Positions 28,533 to 36,715 of a stretch of 64,000 nucleotides of DNA are shown one piece after another. A model generated the notes under the pieces. The model saw only the letters and a program-made list of their open reading frames with translations, had not been told where the DNA came from and did no database searches. The position numbers and the translations under genes are program-made. The stretch spans positions 119,086 through 183,085 of the forward strand of contig NZ_NRSW01000001.1 of NCBI RefSeq assembly GCF_002288635.1, read 5' to 3'. Source of the DNA: Mucilaginibacter sp. MD40 (GTDB taxonomy: Bacteria; Bacteroidota; Bacteroidia; Sphingobacteriales; Sphingobacteriaceae). The first letter of the stretch is position 1, and the number at the start of each line of letters is the position of its first letter.

Positions 28533-28715
28533 TTGTACACCATGTCATGGTCGGCAGCGCAGGTGTTAGCGCCTATACTGGGCGGGCAAATTATTTTATG
28601 GGGGAGCTTTATATGGTTATGGTATTCACTTGGTGTAATATGCCTTTTAGTAGCAATAGCATTATACTTTTTGTATCGTTTAAATTACAATAATAACAGG
28701 ACGAGCCCTGCCTGA
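28533..28715 (+). pseudogene. C-terminal remnant of an MFS transporter
   Basis: An open stretch without a proper start encodes LYTMSWSAAQVLAPILGGQI followed by one more helix and LYFLYRLNY before TGA. This matches the end of DHA-type major facilitators (last two helices). Nothing MFS-like lies upstream; the frame before it is AT-rich and meaningless. The fragment is in the orientation expected if an inversion had split the gene whose front part is at 13648-14124. Confidence 0.6.
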
Positions 28716-28747
28716 AATAAGAGGCTAATTCCCTAATATTACGTTAT

Positions 28748-29377
28748 ATGAAACGAGCCCTGATACTTGATCTCGACAATACCATATATCCGGTAAAATC
28801 CATCGCTGCCGACCTGTTTGAAAAGCTTTTTCAACTAATTGATGAGGAGATAGGCTTATCAGACAAGCAAAAGGCAGCTAAAGCCAAGAGCGAACTTACC
28901 CGCCGCCCTTATCAGCACGTCGCTGATGAATATGGTTTCAGCAAAGAATTGAAGCAAAAAGGCTTGGACTTACTGAAAAACTTCAGCTATGATAAGCCTA
29001 TGAAGCCGTATCCCGAGTATCATGCGCTCAGCGCTTTGGCTATTGATAAGTTTTTGGTTACAACAGGTTTTACCAAACTGCAGAACAGCAAGATTGAAAA
29101 GTTGGGTATTAAAGCTCATTTCAAAAAGATCTACATTGTTGACCCTGAAGTTTCTAAAATAAATAAAGGAGATATATTCCAGCAGATCATGTTAGAGAAT
29201 AGATATAAGGCGCAGGATCTACTGGTAATTGGCGATGATCCTCAATCAGAGATCAAATTTGCCCGCGAACTGGGAATAGATACTTACTTATTTGATCCCG
29301 AACAAAAATTCTCAGACGTTGACGTTACATACGCCTCTATCAGTTATACAAACGTTGCTGATATCATTAATCAGTAA
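28748..29377 (+). CDS. HAD-superfamily hydrolase
   Basis: 209 aa. Motif I is LILDLDNTIYP (nucleophile Asp at position 8). Motif II is FLVTTGFTKLQ, the Lys is in the INKGDIF region and motif IV is LVIGDDPQSEI. A helical cap lies between motifs I and II, typical of subfamily IA phosphatases of small phosphorylated metabolites. The 3' end overlaps the convergent DinB gene by 11 nt. Confidence 0.85.
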   Translation: MKRALILDLDNTIYPVKSIAADLFEKLFQLIDEEIGLSDKQKAAKAKSELTRRPYQHVADEYGFSKELKQKGLDLLKNFSYDKPMKPYPEYHALSALAIDKFLVTTGFTKLQNSKIEKLGIKAHFKKIYIVDPEVSKINKGDIFQQIMLENRYKAQDLLVIGDDPQSEIKFARELGIDTYLFDPEQKFSDVDVTYASISYTNVADIINQ

Positions 29378-29900
29378 CCACCATTAAGTTTGCTTGTAAC
29401 ACTTTAACAGTAACTATTAATTGCCCCAAATGCCTCATGGTATGTTCTGCCGCGTGTGTATATAACCCAATTACCGTTGAGGGTAATTGCTTACGCCCCA
29501 CCCCCCTGAAAGCAGTGAGTTCTGTTTCTTCCGTAATTACCAGTTGCCTTATAGCAGCATCCACCTGGGTATTAAACCGCTCTGTTAAATATTTAACAGT
29601 GTATGTTTTATTGGTCAGCTTCCCTTCTTCAGCGAGGTAATTGAGTTGCGCTTCGTCTAATTGCTGGTTACGCGCGTAGGTAAACAACCTATCCAGTACA
29701 CCTGTGAGGTGTTGTAAATGAAAAGCCGGCGAAGCCATTCCGGCAACCCGTTTCCATAACCATGCATCCGGGAAGTCTTTTATAAGCTCATTGAGTTCTT
29801 CGCGTGCCTGTAACAGCGCGTGGGCAACTGGCTGCAGCAAGGCCGGGATATTTCTTAATGGTCCCCTTAACCATACTTCGGGCATGTGATCATTCCCCAT
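29367..29900 (-). CDS. DinB-family protein (putative metal-dependent)
   Basis: 177 aa, a four-helix bundle. Three His typical of the DinB/YfiT metal site can be seen in PAFHLQHLTGVLDRL and in YTHAAEHTMRHLGQL. Some members are thiol transferases or are damage-inducible; the role here is unknown. It is convergent with the HAD gene. Confidence 0.8.
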   Translation of the reverse strand: MGNDHMPEVWLRGPLRNIPALLQPVAHALLQAREELNELIKDFPDAWLWKRVAGMASPAFHLQHLTGVLDRLFTYARNQQLDEAQLNYLAEEGKLTNKTYTVKYLTERFNTQVDAAIRQLVITEETELTAFRGVGRKQLPSTVIGLYTHAAEHTMRHLGQLIVTVKVLQANLMVVTD

Positions 29901-30007
29901 TATATCATAATTTTAACAATAACGCATTAAGCATTACTAATGTAACATTAGGCTTTATAACTTGTGGTATAAGTATTGTATAAACAGTAACATCTATTAA
30001 ATATTAC

Positions 30008-31567
30008 ATGATACATAAACATACTTTCAAAAAATCCTGGATACTATTTTTCATAACGGTTATTACAACGGGCTTATTGCTGCAAAGTTGCGGTAAAAAA
30101 AGCCGGTCGGACCTTGGGGCCGAACTCTATAAAAAAACAAAGAATAAAGTTTTCAAAGACGCTACCCCCGAAGGCCTGGAAACGGTTTTTAAAGAAGTGC
30201 TTGCACAGCAAAAGGGTAAAATGAGCCAGCCGCAGATAATTACCGCTTTTTATGAGCAAAACGGCTACGACCCGGTATTTGTGATGGACCATACCTTTAA
30301 CGGTGATGTTGACCTCACTGCAAACTACCTGGAAAAAGCCGGCCAGCATGGTTTAGACCCTAACATGTTTAAGGCCGATCAGATCAAACAACTGACAGCA
30401 AAATTTAAAGATAAAAAGGCGATCAAGGATCTGAACGAGGCCTATCATGATATTGCAATGCTGGAACTTTTAACAGCCAACTCACTGCTCACCTATTCAA
30501 ATGCTTTGCAATACGGAATGGTAAGCCCGCGTAAGATATACCAGCGATATTTTACCGCTACTAAAAGGCCTGATAGCGTATCAATGTTCGCTACATTACA
30601 TGCAAAAAACCTAAAGACGTTTTTAGATAGCATACAGCCTAAGAACCCGCAATACCTGATGTTGCAAAAAGCTTTAACGGCTGGCGGGGCCGCGAAAGGA
30701 ATGAGCAAAGAAGAAACACAGCGCTACCTGGTAGTGAACATGGAACGCCTACGCTGGAAAAACAAGCCTCATGAAGATAAATATGTGATCGTTAATATTC
30801 CTGATTATCGCCTGGATGTAATAGAGAATGGTCACTCCGCGCTTAACATGAGGGTTATAGTTGGTGAAGGCCGCAATACGGATAACCAGATATCATTAGC
30901 TGAATACAACGAAAACGACAAGATCGACCGTCCGTTTAGCCGCGAAACTCCACAATTAAACAGCCTGATCTATGCAGCGCAGGTTAACCCGGTATGGAAC
31001 ATCCCGCAAAGCATTGCCACCAAGGAAATAATGGTTGAGGCCGCGAAGGACCCTTACTACCTTGAAAATAAAGGCATTGATGTGTACCAAGGCGGCAAAA
31101 AAGTTGATGATCCGGAAACAATTGACTGGAGCAAAGCATCAAAAGGCGATTATGAGTTTAAACAGCGCCCTGGCGATTTGAACTCTTTAGGAAAGATAAA
31201 ATTCCTGTTTAAAAACAACAGCAGTGTTTACTTGCATGATACGCCTGCCAGAAATGCTTTTAACCAGAATATGAGAGCTTTGAGCCACGGATGCGTACGC
31301 GTAGGAGATCCTTTAGCGTTGGCTAAAAGCCTCTTTGGAGATAGTAAAGCATACGAAACTATTGATAAGGACATGGCAGATCCAAAACCTTCTCCTACCA
31401 CGCTTGAGCTACCTAAAAAAGTACCGGTATACATCACTTATGTTACTTGCTGGGCCGATGAAAACGGCACACTGCAATACCGACCTGATGTTTACGGGCT
31501 GGATGTTGTATTATATGGGCATTTGAAAAAATTCCTTGCCGACTCCAATACATTAGCGGCTTTGTAA
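30008..31567 (+). CDS. L,D-transpeptidase lipoprotein (YcbB/YkuD type)
   Basis: 519 aa. Lipoprotein signal with Cys at about residue 28 (LLLQSCGKK). The middle has a peptidoglycan-binding-like helical region, and residues about 255-430 form the YkuD domain: YVIVNIPDYRLDVIE and the catalytic motif LSHGCVRVGDPLAL with an upstream HDTP. It forms 3-3 cross-links or attaches proteins in the periplasm. A second L,D-transpeptidase of another subfamily is encoded convergently next door. Confidence 0.9.
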   Translation: MIHKHTFKKSWILFFITVITTGLLLQSCGKKSRSDLGAELYKKTKNKVFKDATPEGLETVFKEVLAQQKGKMSQPQIITAFYEQNGYDPVFVMDHTFNGDVDLTANYLEKAGQHGLDPNMFKADQIKQLTAKFKDKKAIKDLNEAYHDIAMLELLTANSLLTYSNALQYGMVSPRKIYQRYFTATKRPDSVSMFATLHAKNLKTFLDSIQPKNPQYLMLQKALTAGGAAKGMSKEETQRYLVVNMERLRWKNKPHEDKYVIVNIPDYRLDVIENGHSALNMRVIVGEGRNTDNQISLAEYNENDKIDRPFSRETPQLNSLIYAAQVNPVWNIPQSIATKEIMVEAAKDPYYLENKGIDVYQGGKKVDDPETIDWSKASKGDYEFKQRPGDLNSLGKIKFLFKNNSSVYLHDTPARNAFNQNMRALSHGCVRVGDPLALAKSLFGDSKAYETIDKDMADPKPSPTTLELPKKVPVYITYVTCWADENGTLQYRPDVYGLDVVLYGHLKKFLADSNTLAAL

Positions 31568-31574
31568 ACCAATA

Positions 31575-31609
31575 AAAAAGTCCCGGGATATTAATTTCCG
31601 GGACTTTTT
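31575..31609. terminator. Bidirectional terminator
   Basis: A 12-bp stem AAAAAGTCCCGG / CCGGGACTTTTT with a short loop lies between the two convergent L,D-transpeptidase genes. Confidence 0.85.
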
Positions 31610-31628
31610 ATTTATTGTTGGCCTTATC

Positions 31629-32426
31629 TTAAAGCTTAGCCATTTTAGATGCAAGGTTTGTGGTGTCGGGGGTTAATACACCAGACGGCACAGTTTCATC
31701 AAGTAATTTAGACAGATAATGGCTATCGTTGCCGTTAATATATAATAACGAACCTCCTTTGATGGTGTCTATGATCTGGTTGGAAAGCTCCGGAGATACT
31801 GCGGGGCAACCAAAGCTACGACCCAAACGACCTATCTGATTAATGGTGTTTTGGCAAACATAGTCGGCAGCATGTATTACAATGCCCCTCGCACGTGCGG
31901 CGCTGTTAACGCCTGCTTCCAGACCATCCAGGCGCAATGAGCGTCCATGTTTACCAAAATATACATCATCTGTAAGGTAAAAGCCAAGGCTACTTTGGTG
32001 CGACTCATTATTATTCGAAAAACGGTTAGCCATATCATCACCGCTACCCTGCCCATGAGCAACCCAAGTGTTCAACACTAATGATTTATTCATTAGATCA
32101 ATGATCCACATACGCTTGGTACGGCTTGATTTGGTAAAATCAACCACCGTTAAATAATTAACGCTGCGGAGCTTGTTAGTTAATTTCAGGTTCATGTACC
32201 CTGTAAAGGCCTTCTGAAAAACTGAAAGATCCATACCGCTTTGCTGCAAATTAGCGGTATTGTATATATCCGCTACATATTGCGCAAAAAGTTCTTTTGG
32301 CGTAAAAGCTTTCGCCGTTTTGTTATTTAACAGATTGCTTTTGATGGCGTTTGCTGGTTTCCAGCTAATAATTACTACAGAAAGCAACAAAAAAACGCCT
32401 ACAATCCACCACAGATTTTTTCTCAT
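31629..32426 (-). CDS. Murein L,D-transpeptidase catalytic domain protein (YkuD_2 type)
   Basis: 265 aa with an N-terminal membrane anchor or signal (WWIVGVFLLLSVVIISW). The catalytic region has HGQGSGDDMANRFSNNNESH (near residue 123) and IGRLGRSFGCPAVSPEL (near residue 198) with the catalytic Cys. These are the marks of the YkuD_2 group, which differs from the SHGC form of the neighbour. It is expected to act on periplasmic peptidoglycan. Confidence 0.87.
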   Translation of the reverse strand: MRKNLWWIVGVFLLLSVVIISWKPANAIKSNLLNNKTAKAFTPKELFAQYVADIYNTANLQQSGMDLSVFQKAFTGYMNLKLTNKLRSVNYLTVVDFTKSSRTKRMWIIDLMNKSLVLNTWVAHGQGSGDDMANRFSNNNESHQSSLGFYLTDDVYFGKHGRSLRLDGLEAGVNSAARARGIVIHAADYVCQNTINQIGRLGRSFGCPAVSPELSNQIIDTIKGGSLLYINGNDSHYLSKLLDETVPSGVLTPDTTNLASKMAKL

Positions 32427-32521
32427 ACTTTATCCGGTTTAATCAATTAGTTTAATATCGGGTAACGCAGTAAAGGTTGGTGCAATTGTTTGTGAGTAAA
32501 ACAAATATACGCTAAAAACAC

Positions 32522-32571
32522 AAATAAATTGTCACGTAAGTCTAATTAAGTACTTACGCGACAATTTATTT
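32522..32571. terminator. Long AT-rich hairpin between nitroreductase and L,D-transpeptidase
   Basis: 20-nt arms (AAATAAATTGTCACGTAAGT and its near-perfect complement, one mismatch) flank a 10-nt loop. It lies just after the nitroreductase stop and before the next minus-strand gene, so it probably ends the nitroreductase transcript, though no clean T-run follows. Confidence 0.5.
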
Positions 32572-32597
32572 ATTAATAATCAATAAGTTAACTAAAA

Positions 32598-33176
32598 TTA
32601 TTTATTCCAGGTAATTTTTTCTTCCAAAGGAATCTTACGCTTTCCTTCCGGTTGATTGTCTGTGTAGCCTAAGAACAATACGCCAAGTACACTGTCTTCC
32701 GCGCCTAAGCCAAAATGCTCGGCAAACGCGGGTTTAAGCACCATACCACCGGTACTCCAAAAAGCGCCAATATTTAACGCAGTGGCGCCTAATAGTAAAT
32801 TCTGCACTGCGCAAGATGTTGCTATCACTTCCTCAAAAACCGGTATTTTAGGCAAGTCGCCACGCTTTTGGTACGCAATTACCACGTGCGATGCCGTGTT
32901 AGCCTGGTTGCTAAGGTTATTATAAACCGTTTCGTTAAAGCTTTCTCCGGGGTTAGCAGCTTTGTATAACTCAGCGTGCTGTTTACAATATTGCGCCGGC
33001 TCCTCAAACACAATAAAGCGCCATGGTTCGGTATTGCCATGGTTTGGTGCCCAATCTGCTAATTCTAAAATGGACGCGATATGGCCGTTGGGTATCTTAT
33101 TGCCATTCATGGTTGATGGCTTTATGGTACGGCGGGCCTTAATATTATTGGCTATTACTGAAAAATTGTTATCCAT
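32598..33176 (-). CDS. Nitroreductase family protein
   Basis: 192 aa. The FMN-binding N-terminus is degenerate (IKARRTIKPSTMNGNKIP), with LELADWAPNHGNTEPWRFIV as the clear family signature near residue 34. IGAFWSTGGMVLKPAFAEHF and a C-terminal LGVLFLGYTDNQPEGKR complete the fold. It is probably an FMN-dependent NAD(P)H oxidoreductase related to YdjA-type enzymes. The substrate is unknown. Confidence 0.87.
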   Translation of the reverse strand: MDNNFSVIANNIKARRTIKPSTMNGNKIPNGHIASILELADWAPNHGNTEPWRFIVFEEPAQYCKQHAELYKAANPGESFNETVYNNLSNQANTASHVVIAYQKRGDLPKIPVFEEVIATSCAVQNLLLGATALNIGAFWSTGGMVLKPAFAEHFGLGAEDSVLGVLFLGYTDNQPEGKRKIPLEEKITWNK

Positions 33177-33231
33177 AAGTATTTAATTATTGCAGGCGAA
33201 ATTATAGATTTTTACCCACAGACTAAAATAC

Positions 33232-33609
33232 TTACATACCCGGCTTTTTGGCAACACCTATGATATCCATATCCACAAGCTCTAATGACTTTACCATACC
33301 GGCCACAGCTGCTTTATATTTTTTAAAGTGCGGGGTTTGGATATGCAACTGGTAAGCCGCAGTATCCGCGTAAATTTCCAATATCGTAATGTGCGACGGA
33401 TCTTTTTTATCTGCCACAGCATAATAAGTTAATACGCCGGGCTCAGTACCTACAGCCGCTGTCATTTGCTCTTTAAGCGCACTATTATATTGTTCAAGCT
33501 GTGCCGGGTCAACCGTGATCTTAGCTATCCTAACCATTTGCTTCTTGTTTTGAGCCGATGCGGTTAACGCGGTAAACAGCACCATTACAGATAAAAATAT
33601 CTTTCTCAT
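33232..33609 (-). CDS. Secreted antibiotic-biosynthesis-monooxygenase (ABM) domain protein
   Basis: 125 aa from MRKIFLSVMVLFTALTASAQ, a signal peptide. The ATG 36 nt upstream lies inside a terminator stem, so it is rejected. The rest is an ABM-type ferredoxin-like barrel (VRIAKITVDPAQLEQYNSAL, GVLTYYAVADKKDPSHITIL, ILEIYADTAAYQLHIQTPHF), as in quinol monooxygenases such as YgiN. The exported form suggests a periplasmic role. The substrate is unknown. Confidence 0.8.
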   Translation of the reverse strand: MRKIFLSVMVLFTALTASAQNKKQMVRIAKITVDPAQLEQYNSALKEQMTAAVGTEPGVLTYYAVADKKDPSHITILEIYADTAAYQLHIQTPHFKKYKAAVAGMVKSLELVDMDIIGVAKKPGM

Positions 33610-33614
33610 TTTAT

Positions 33615-33638
33615 AAAAAAACCCGGCTAAGCCGGGTT
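33615..33638 (-). terminator. Terminator after the E1 dehydrogenase gene
   Basis: On the minus strand AACCCGGC-TTA-GCCGGGTT is followed by T7, starting a few bases after the upstream stop and ending just before the next ATG. It separates the dehydrogenase transcript from the ABM gene. Confidence 0.85.
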
Positions 33639-33645
33639 GTATCAT

Positions 33646-36078
33646 TTAAAATATTGTGGGGTATTTCCCGGGATTAGCTTCATTCATCATCCTGTAAACC
33701 GCCTCGATCACATCATCTGCAGAAGGCTTGCTGAAGTAGTCTCCATCAGAGCCATACGGAGGCCTGTGTTCGGCCGCGGAAAGGGTTTTAGGCTGAGCAT
33801 CTAATGAGTAATAACCATTTTGAGCTTCAATGATCTTTTGCAGGATGTAAGCAGAACCACCACCCGGCAGGTCCTCATCAATTACCAGCAGCTTATTGGT
33901 TTTTTGTAGCGACCTGCCGCAAGTATTATCCAAATCAAAAGGATAAAGTGTTTGCGGGTCTATCACTTCCATATTAATTCCCATGTGTTCCAGTTCTTCT
34001 GCCGCTTCCATTACTACACGCAGCATTGAACCGTAAGAAACTACGGTAATATCAGTACCCGGTTTAACTATTTCAGCCTTACCGAGCGGAACCGTGAATT
34101 CACCCACATTAGCCGGTAATTTTTCTTTCAGGCGGTAACCGTTAAGCGACTCGATCACCAGTGCTGGTTCATCGCCCCTTAACAGGGTGTTGTACATACC
34201 GGCAGCCTGCGTCATATTACGTGGAACGCATATGTGCATACCGCGCAATGCATTGAGGATCAATCCTAGAGGTGAGCCGGAATGCCATATACCTTCCAGG
34301 CGATGGCCGCGTGTACGCACAATAAGCGGCGCACGCTGCCCACCCGCTGTACGGTAACTTAAACTGGCTACATCATCACTTAAAACAGTAATAGAATATA
34401 ATAAATAATCAAGGTATTGAATTTCAGCAATTGGGCGAAGGCCTCGCATAGCCAAGCCCATGCCCTGGCCTATGATAGTAGCTTCGCGAATACCGGTATC
34501 GGTAATACGCAAGTCGCCGTATTTACTTTGCAACCCTGCGAAGCCCTGGTTAACATCGCCAATGGCACCTACATCTTCGCCAAAGGCAACAATGCTTTTA
34601 TCGCGCTCAAAGTTGGCATCAAAACAGGCATTTAATACTTCGCGGCCATCTAACAACCGGGCATCATCCTGGTATTGCGCCTCAATAACCGGCACATATA
34701 ATGGCGATTTAGGAGTATTGGTAAACAATTTAGAGTTAAACCGCTCTTTATTTTTTTCAGTTTCCTGGTATAACCAGTTCACCAAAGCCTGCCTTGCAGC
34801 GGTAGGTTCTTTAACTGTAACACGTAAAACCTTACGCGCGGCAGCAATAGTATCGCGGCGGCCCGGATCAACACAAGTTTGCAAGCTTGTGATAACCTGT
34901 TGTAACGCATCCCGGTGTTGTGACGATTGCGCTATATTTCCTGTCAGCTCCAGCACCTGAGCTATCTCCGCTTTAATTTCCGACTCCAGCTCCGCCCATG
35001 CTTCTTTCTGGCAATTACGAACATGCTTTTTAGCTTCGGCTTCCAGAGCGTCAATCTCTTCTGTAGTAATAATAGCCGACTGGATCATCCACTTACGCAT
35101 TTGCAGCAGGCAGTCGTGCTCTTCTTCCCAGGCAAGCCTTTCTTTTGATTTATAGCGCTCATGCGAGCCCGAGGTGGAATGCCCCTGCGGCTGCGTCATC
35201 TCAACAACATGTATCAGTACCGGCACATGCTCTTCGCGGCAAAGTTTAATAGCACGCTCATAAGTTTCACAAAGGGCTGCATAATCCCATCCGCGGACTT
35301 TAAATATTTCGTAACCGTTACCCTTTTCATCACGCTGGAAACCTCTTAAAACTTCAGAAATATCTTCTTTTGTGGTTTGCAGCTTTGCAGGCACAGATAT
35401 GGCATAAGCATCGTCCCAAACAGATATGGCCATAGGCACCTGCAAAACACCCGCGGCATTAAAAGCTTCGAAAAATAAGCCTTCAGAGGTTGAGCCATTG
35501 CCTATAGTACCAAAAGCAACCTCGTTTCCATTTACTGAAAACTGTTTAAGGTATTCCAATTCTTTATTCTGCCGGTATAATTTAGAGGCATAGGCCAGCC
35601 CCAAAAGGCGCGGCATATGGCCACCTGTAGTAGAAATATCGGCGGCACAATTCAAAGTATCAGCCTGGTTGGTCCAGTTCCCATCGGCATCAACATAGCG
35701 GGTAGCGTAGTGGCAATTCATTTGCCTGCCGCCTGACGCGGGATCTTTTTCAATATCAGGGTTAGCGTACAGTTGGGCAAAAAATTCCTTGAGGTTACTC
35801 ATGCCGGTAGCAAACATAAAGGTTTGGTCGCGGTAATAGCCCGCACGCCAATCGCCCTTTTTAAATGCCTTAGCCATAGCCAGTTGGGCTACCTCTTTAC
35901 CATCGCCAAAAATGCCGAATTTAGCCTTACCGGTAAGCACTTCCCTCCTGCCCAGCAAACTTGCCTGCCGGCTCTCGAAGCCAACGCGGTAGTCGTTTAT
36001 AACGATCTGTTTAAAATCGTCAAAACTTAGTTCGGCAGAATGGTTTGCGGCGGCTGTGTTCAATACAGTTTCAGGCAT
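33646..36078 (-). CDS. 2-oxoacid dehydrogenase E1, fused alpha and beta subunits
   Basis: 810 aa. Residues about 15-360 are the E1 alpha part with the thiamine diphosphate region (AFGTIGNGSTSEGLFFEAFN) and the phosphorylation-loop-like QPQGHSTSGSHERY. Residues about 470-800 are the E1 beta part (VAFGEDVGAIGDVNQGFAGL, DTGIREATIIGQGMGLAMRG, VIDPQTLYPFD). It decarboxylates branched-chain 2-oxoacids or pyruvate and passes the acyl group to E2. Branched-chain substrate is most likely from the family, but not proven. No E2 or E3 gene lies nearby. Confidence 0.9.
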   Translation of the reverse strand: MPETVLNTAAANHSAELSFDDFKQIVINDYRVGFESRQASLLGRREVLTGKAKFGIFGDGKEVAQLAMAKAFKKGDWRAGYYRDQTFMFATGMSNLKEFFAQLYANPDIEKDPASGGRQMNCHYATRYVDADGNWTNQADTLNCAADISTTGGHMPRLLGLAYASKLYRQNKELEYLKQFSVNGNEVAFGTIGNGSTSEGLFFEAFNAAGVLQVPMAISVWDDAYAISVPAKLQTTKEDISEVLRGFQRDEKGNGYEIFKVRGWDYAALCETYERAIKLCREEHVPVLIHVVEMTQPQGHSTSGSHERYKSKERLAWEEEHDCLLQMRKWMIQSAIITTEEIDALEAEAKKHVRNCQKEAWAELESEIKAEIAQVLELTGNIAQSSQHRDALQQVITSLQTCVDPGRRDTIAAARKVLRVTVKEPTAARQALVNWLYQETEKNKERFNSKLFTNTPKSPLYVPVIEAQYQDDARLLDGREVLNACFDANFERDKSIVAFGEDVGAIGDVNQGFAGLQSKYGDLRITDTGIREATIIGQGMGLAMRGLRPIAEIQYLDYLLYSITVLSDDVASLSYRTAGGQRAPLIVRTRGHRLEGIWHSGSPLGLILNALRGMHICVPRNMTQAAGMYNTLLRGDEPALVIESLNGYRLKEKLPANVGEFTVPLGKAEIVKPGTDITVVSYGSMLRVVMEAAEELEHMGINMEVIDPQTLYPFDLDNTCGRSLQKTNKLLVIDEDLPGGGSAYILQKIIEAQNGYYSLDAQPKTLSAAEHRPPYGSDGDYFSKPSADDVIEAVYRMMNEANPGKYPTIF

Positions 36079-36165
36079 ATATAATTCTGTTTAGATGGTA
36101 AAAATAGGAAATTCTGTTCTGTTTAACCAACTGTTCCTGTTAAACAGTTAGATTTTACCTTAGTT

Positions 36166-36194
36166 TTGAGAATACATTAAACCTTTTATATTTG
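36166..36194 (+). promoter_or_regulatory. Promoter of the DUF1573 gene
   Basis: TTG (in GTTTTGAG) followed after 18 nt by TATATTTG, a perfect match to the Bacteroidetes sigma-A pattern. It would start transcription about 17 nt before the ATG. Confidence 0.7.
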
Positions 36195-36215
36195 CAGCAA
36201 TCAAACGCGTAAACG

Positions 36216-36590
36216 ATGAAAAAATTTATTTTAATATGTGCGGTGATATTAGGCTTTGCATACAATGCTTCGGCCCAAACCGCTGAGTTCAAATTTAACG
36301 AGGAGAAGCATGATTTTGGTAAAATACCACAAGGCACTCCGGTAACCACCGTATTTGAATTTACCAACGTTGGTACCACTCCGCTTATTTTAACTGAGGT
36401 AAAACCTACCTGTGGCTGTACCATTGCCGATTACACCAAAACACCGGTAACACCCGGCCAGAAAGGTTCTATCAAAATTACCTACAACGCAGCAGCTGTA
36501 TCGGCCTTTAATAAAACTATTGTAGTAACCTCTAATGCCAAAACGCCTACCAAATATTTAAATATTGTGGGTGAGGTAGTGGCCAAGTAA
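36216..36590 (+). CDS. Secreted DUF1573 protein
   Basis: 124 aa: signal peptide (cleavage after NASAQ), then one immunoglobulin-like DUF1573 domain: EKHDFGKIPQGTPVTTVFEF and the signature VKPTCGCTIADYTKTPVTPG. Many Bacteroidetes carry several such single-domain periplasmic proteins, of unknown task. Its own promoter precedes it and a strong terminator follows. Confidence 0.9.
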   Translation: MKKFILICAVILGFAYNASAQTAEFKFNEEKHDFGKIPQGTPVTTVFEFTNVGTTPLILTEVKPTCGCTIADYTKTPVTPGQKGSIKITYNAAAVSAFNKTIVVTSNAKTPTKYLNIVGEVVAK

Positions 36591-36625
36591 ACGCCGGGTT
36601 TATACAAATAGCCATAAAAATATTT

Positions 36626-36657
36626 AGGCACCGTATGCATACGGTGCCTTTTTTTGT
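36626..36657 (+). terminator. Terminator after the DUF1573 gene
   Basis: A perfect 24-nt palindrome (arms AGGCACCGTATG) followed by T7. Confidence 0.85.
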
Positions 36658-36715
36658 GCCTGTTAATTCCTTTTAAGCAAGCAAATTCTTTTAAAAGCTT
36701 TTACTAATTTTGGCC

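Noticed and set aside
31575..31609. Second aromatic attenuator, because the stem AGTCCCGG resembles that before pheA
   Set aside because: It lies between two convergent genes with no leader peptide or alternative pairing, so it is an ordinary terminator.
33610..33645. Longer N-terminus for the ABM-domain protein
   Set aside because: The extra codons are the terminator hairpin of the dehydrogenase gene, and the signal peptide starts at the inner ATG.
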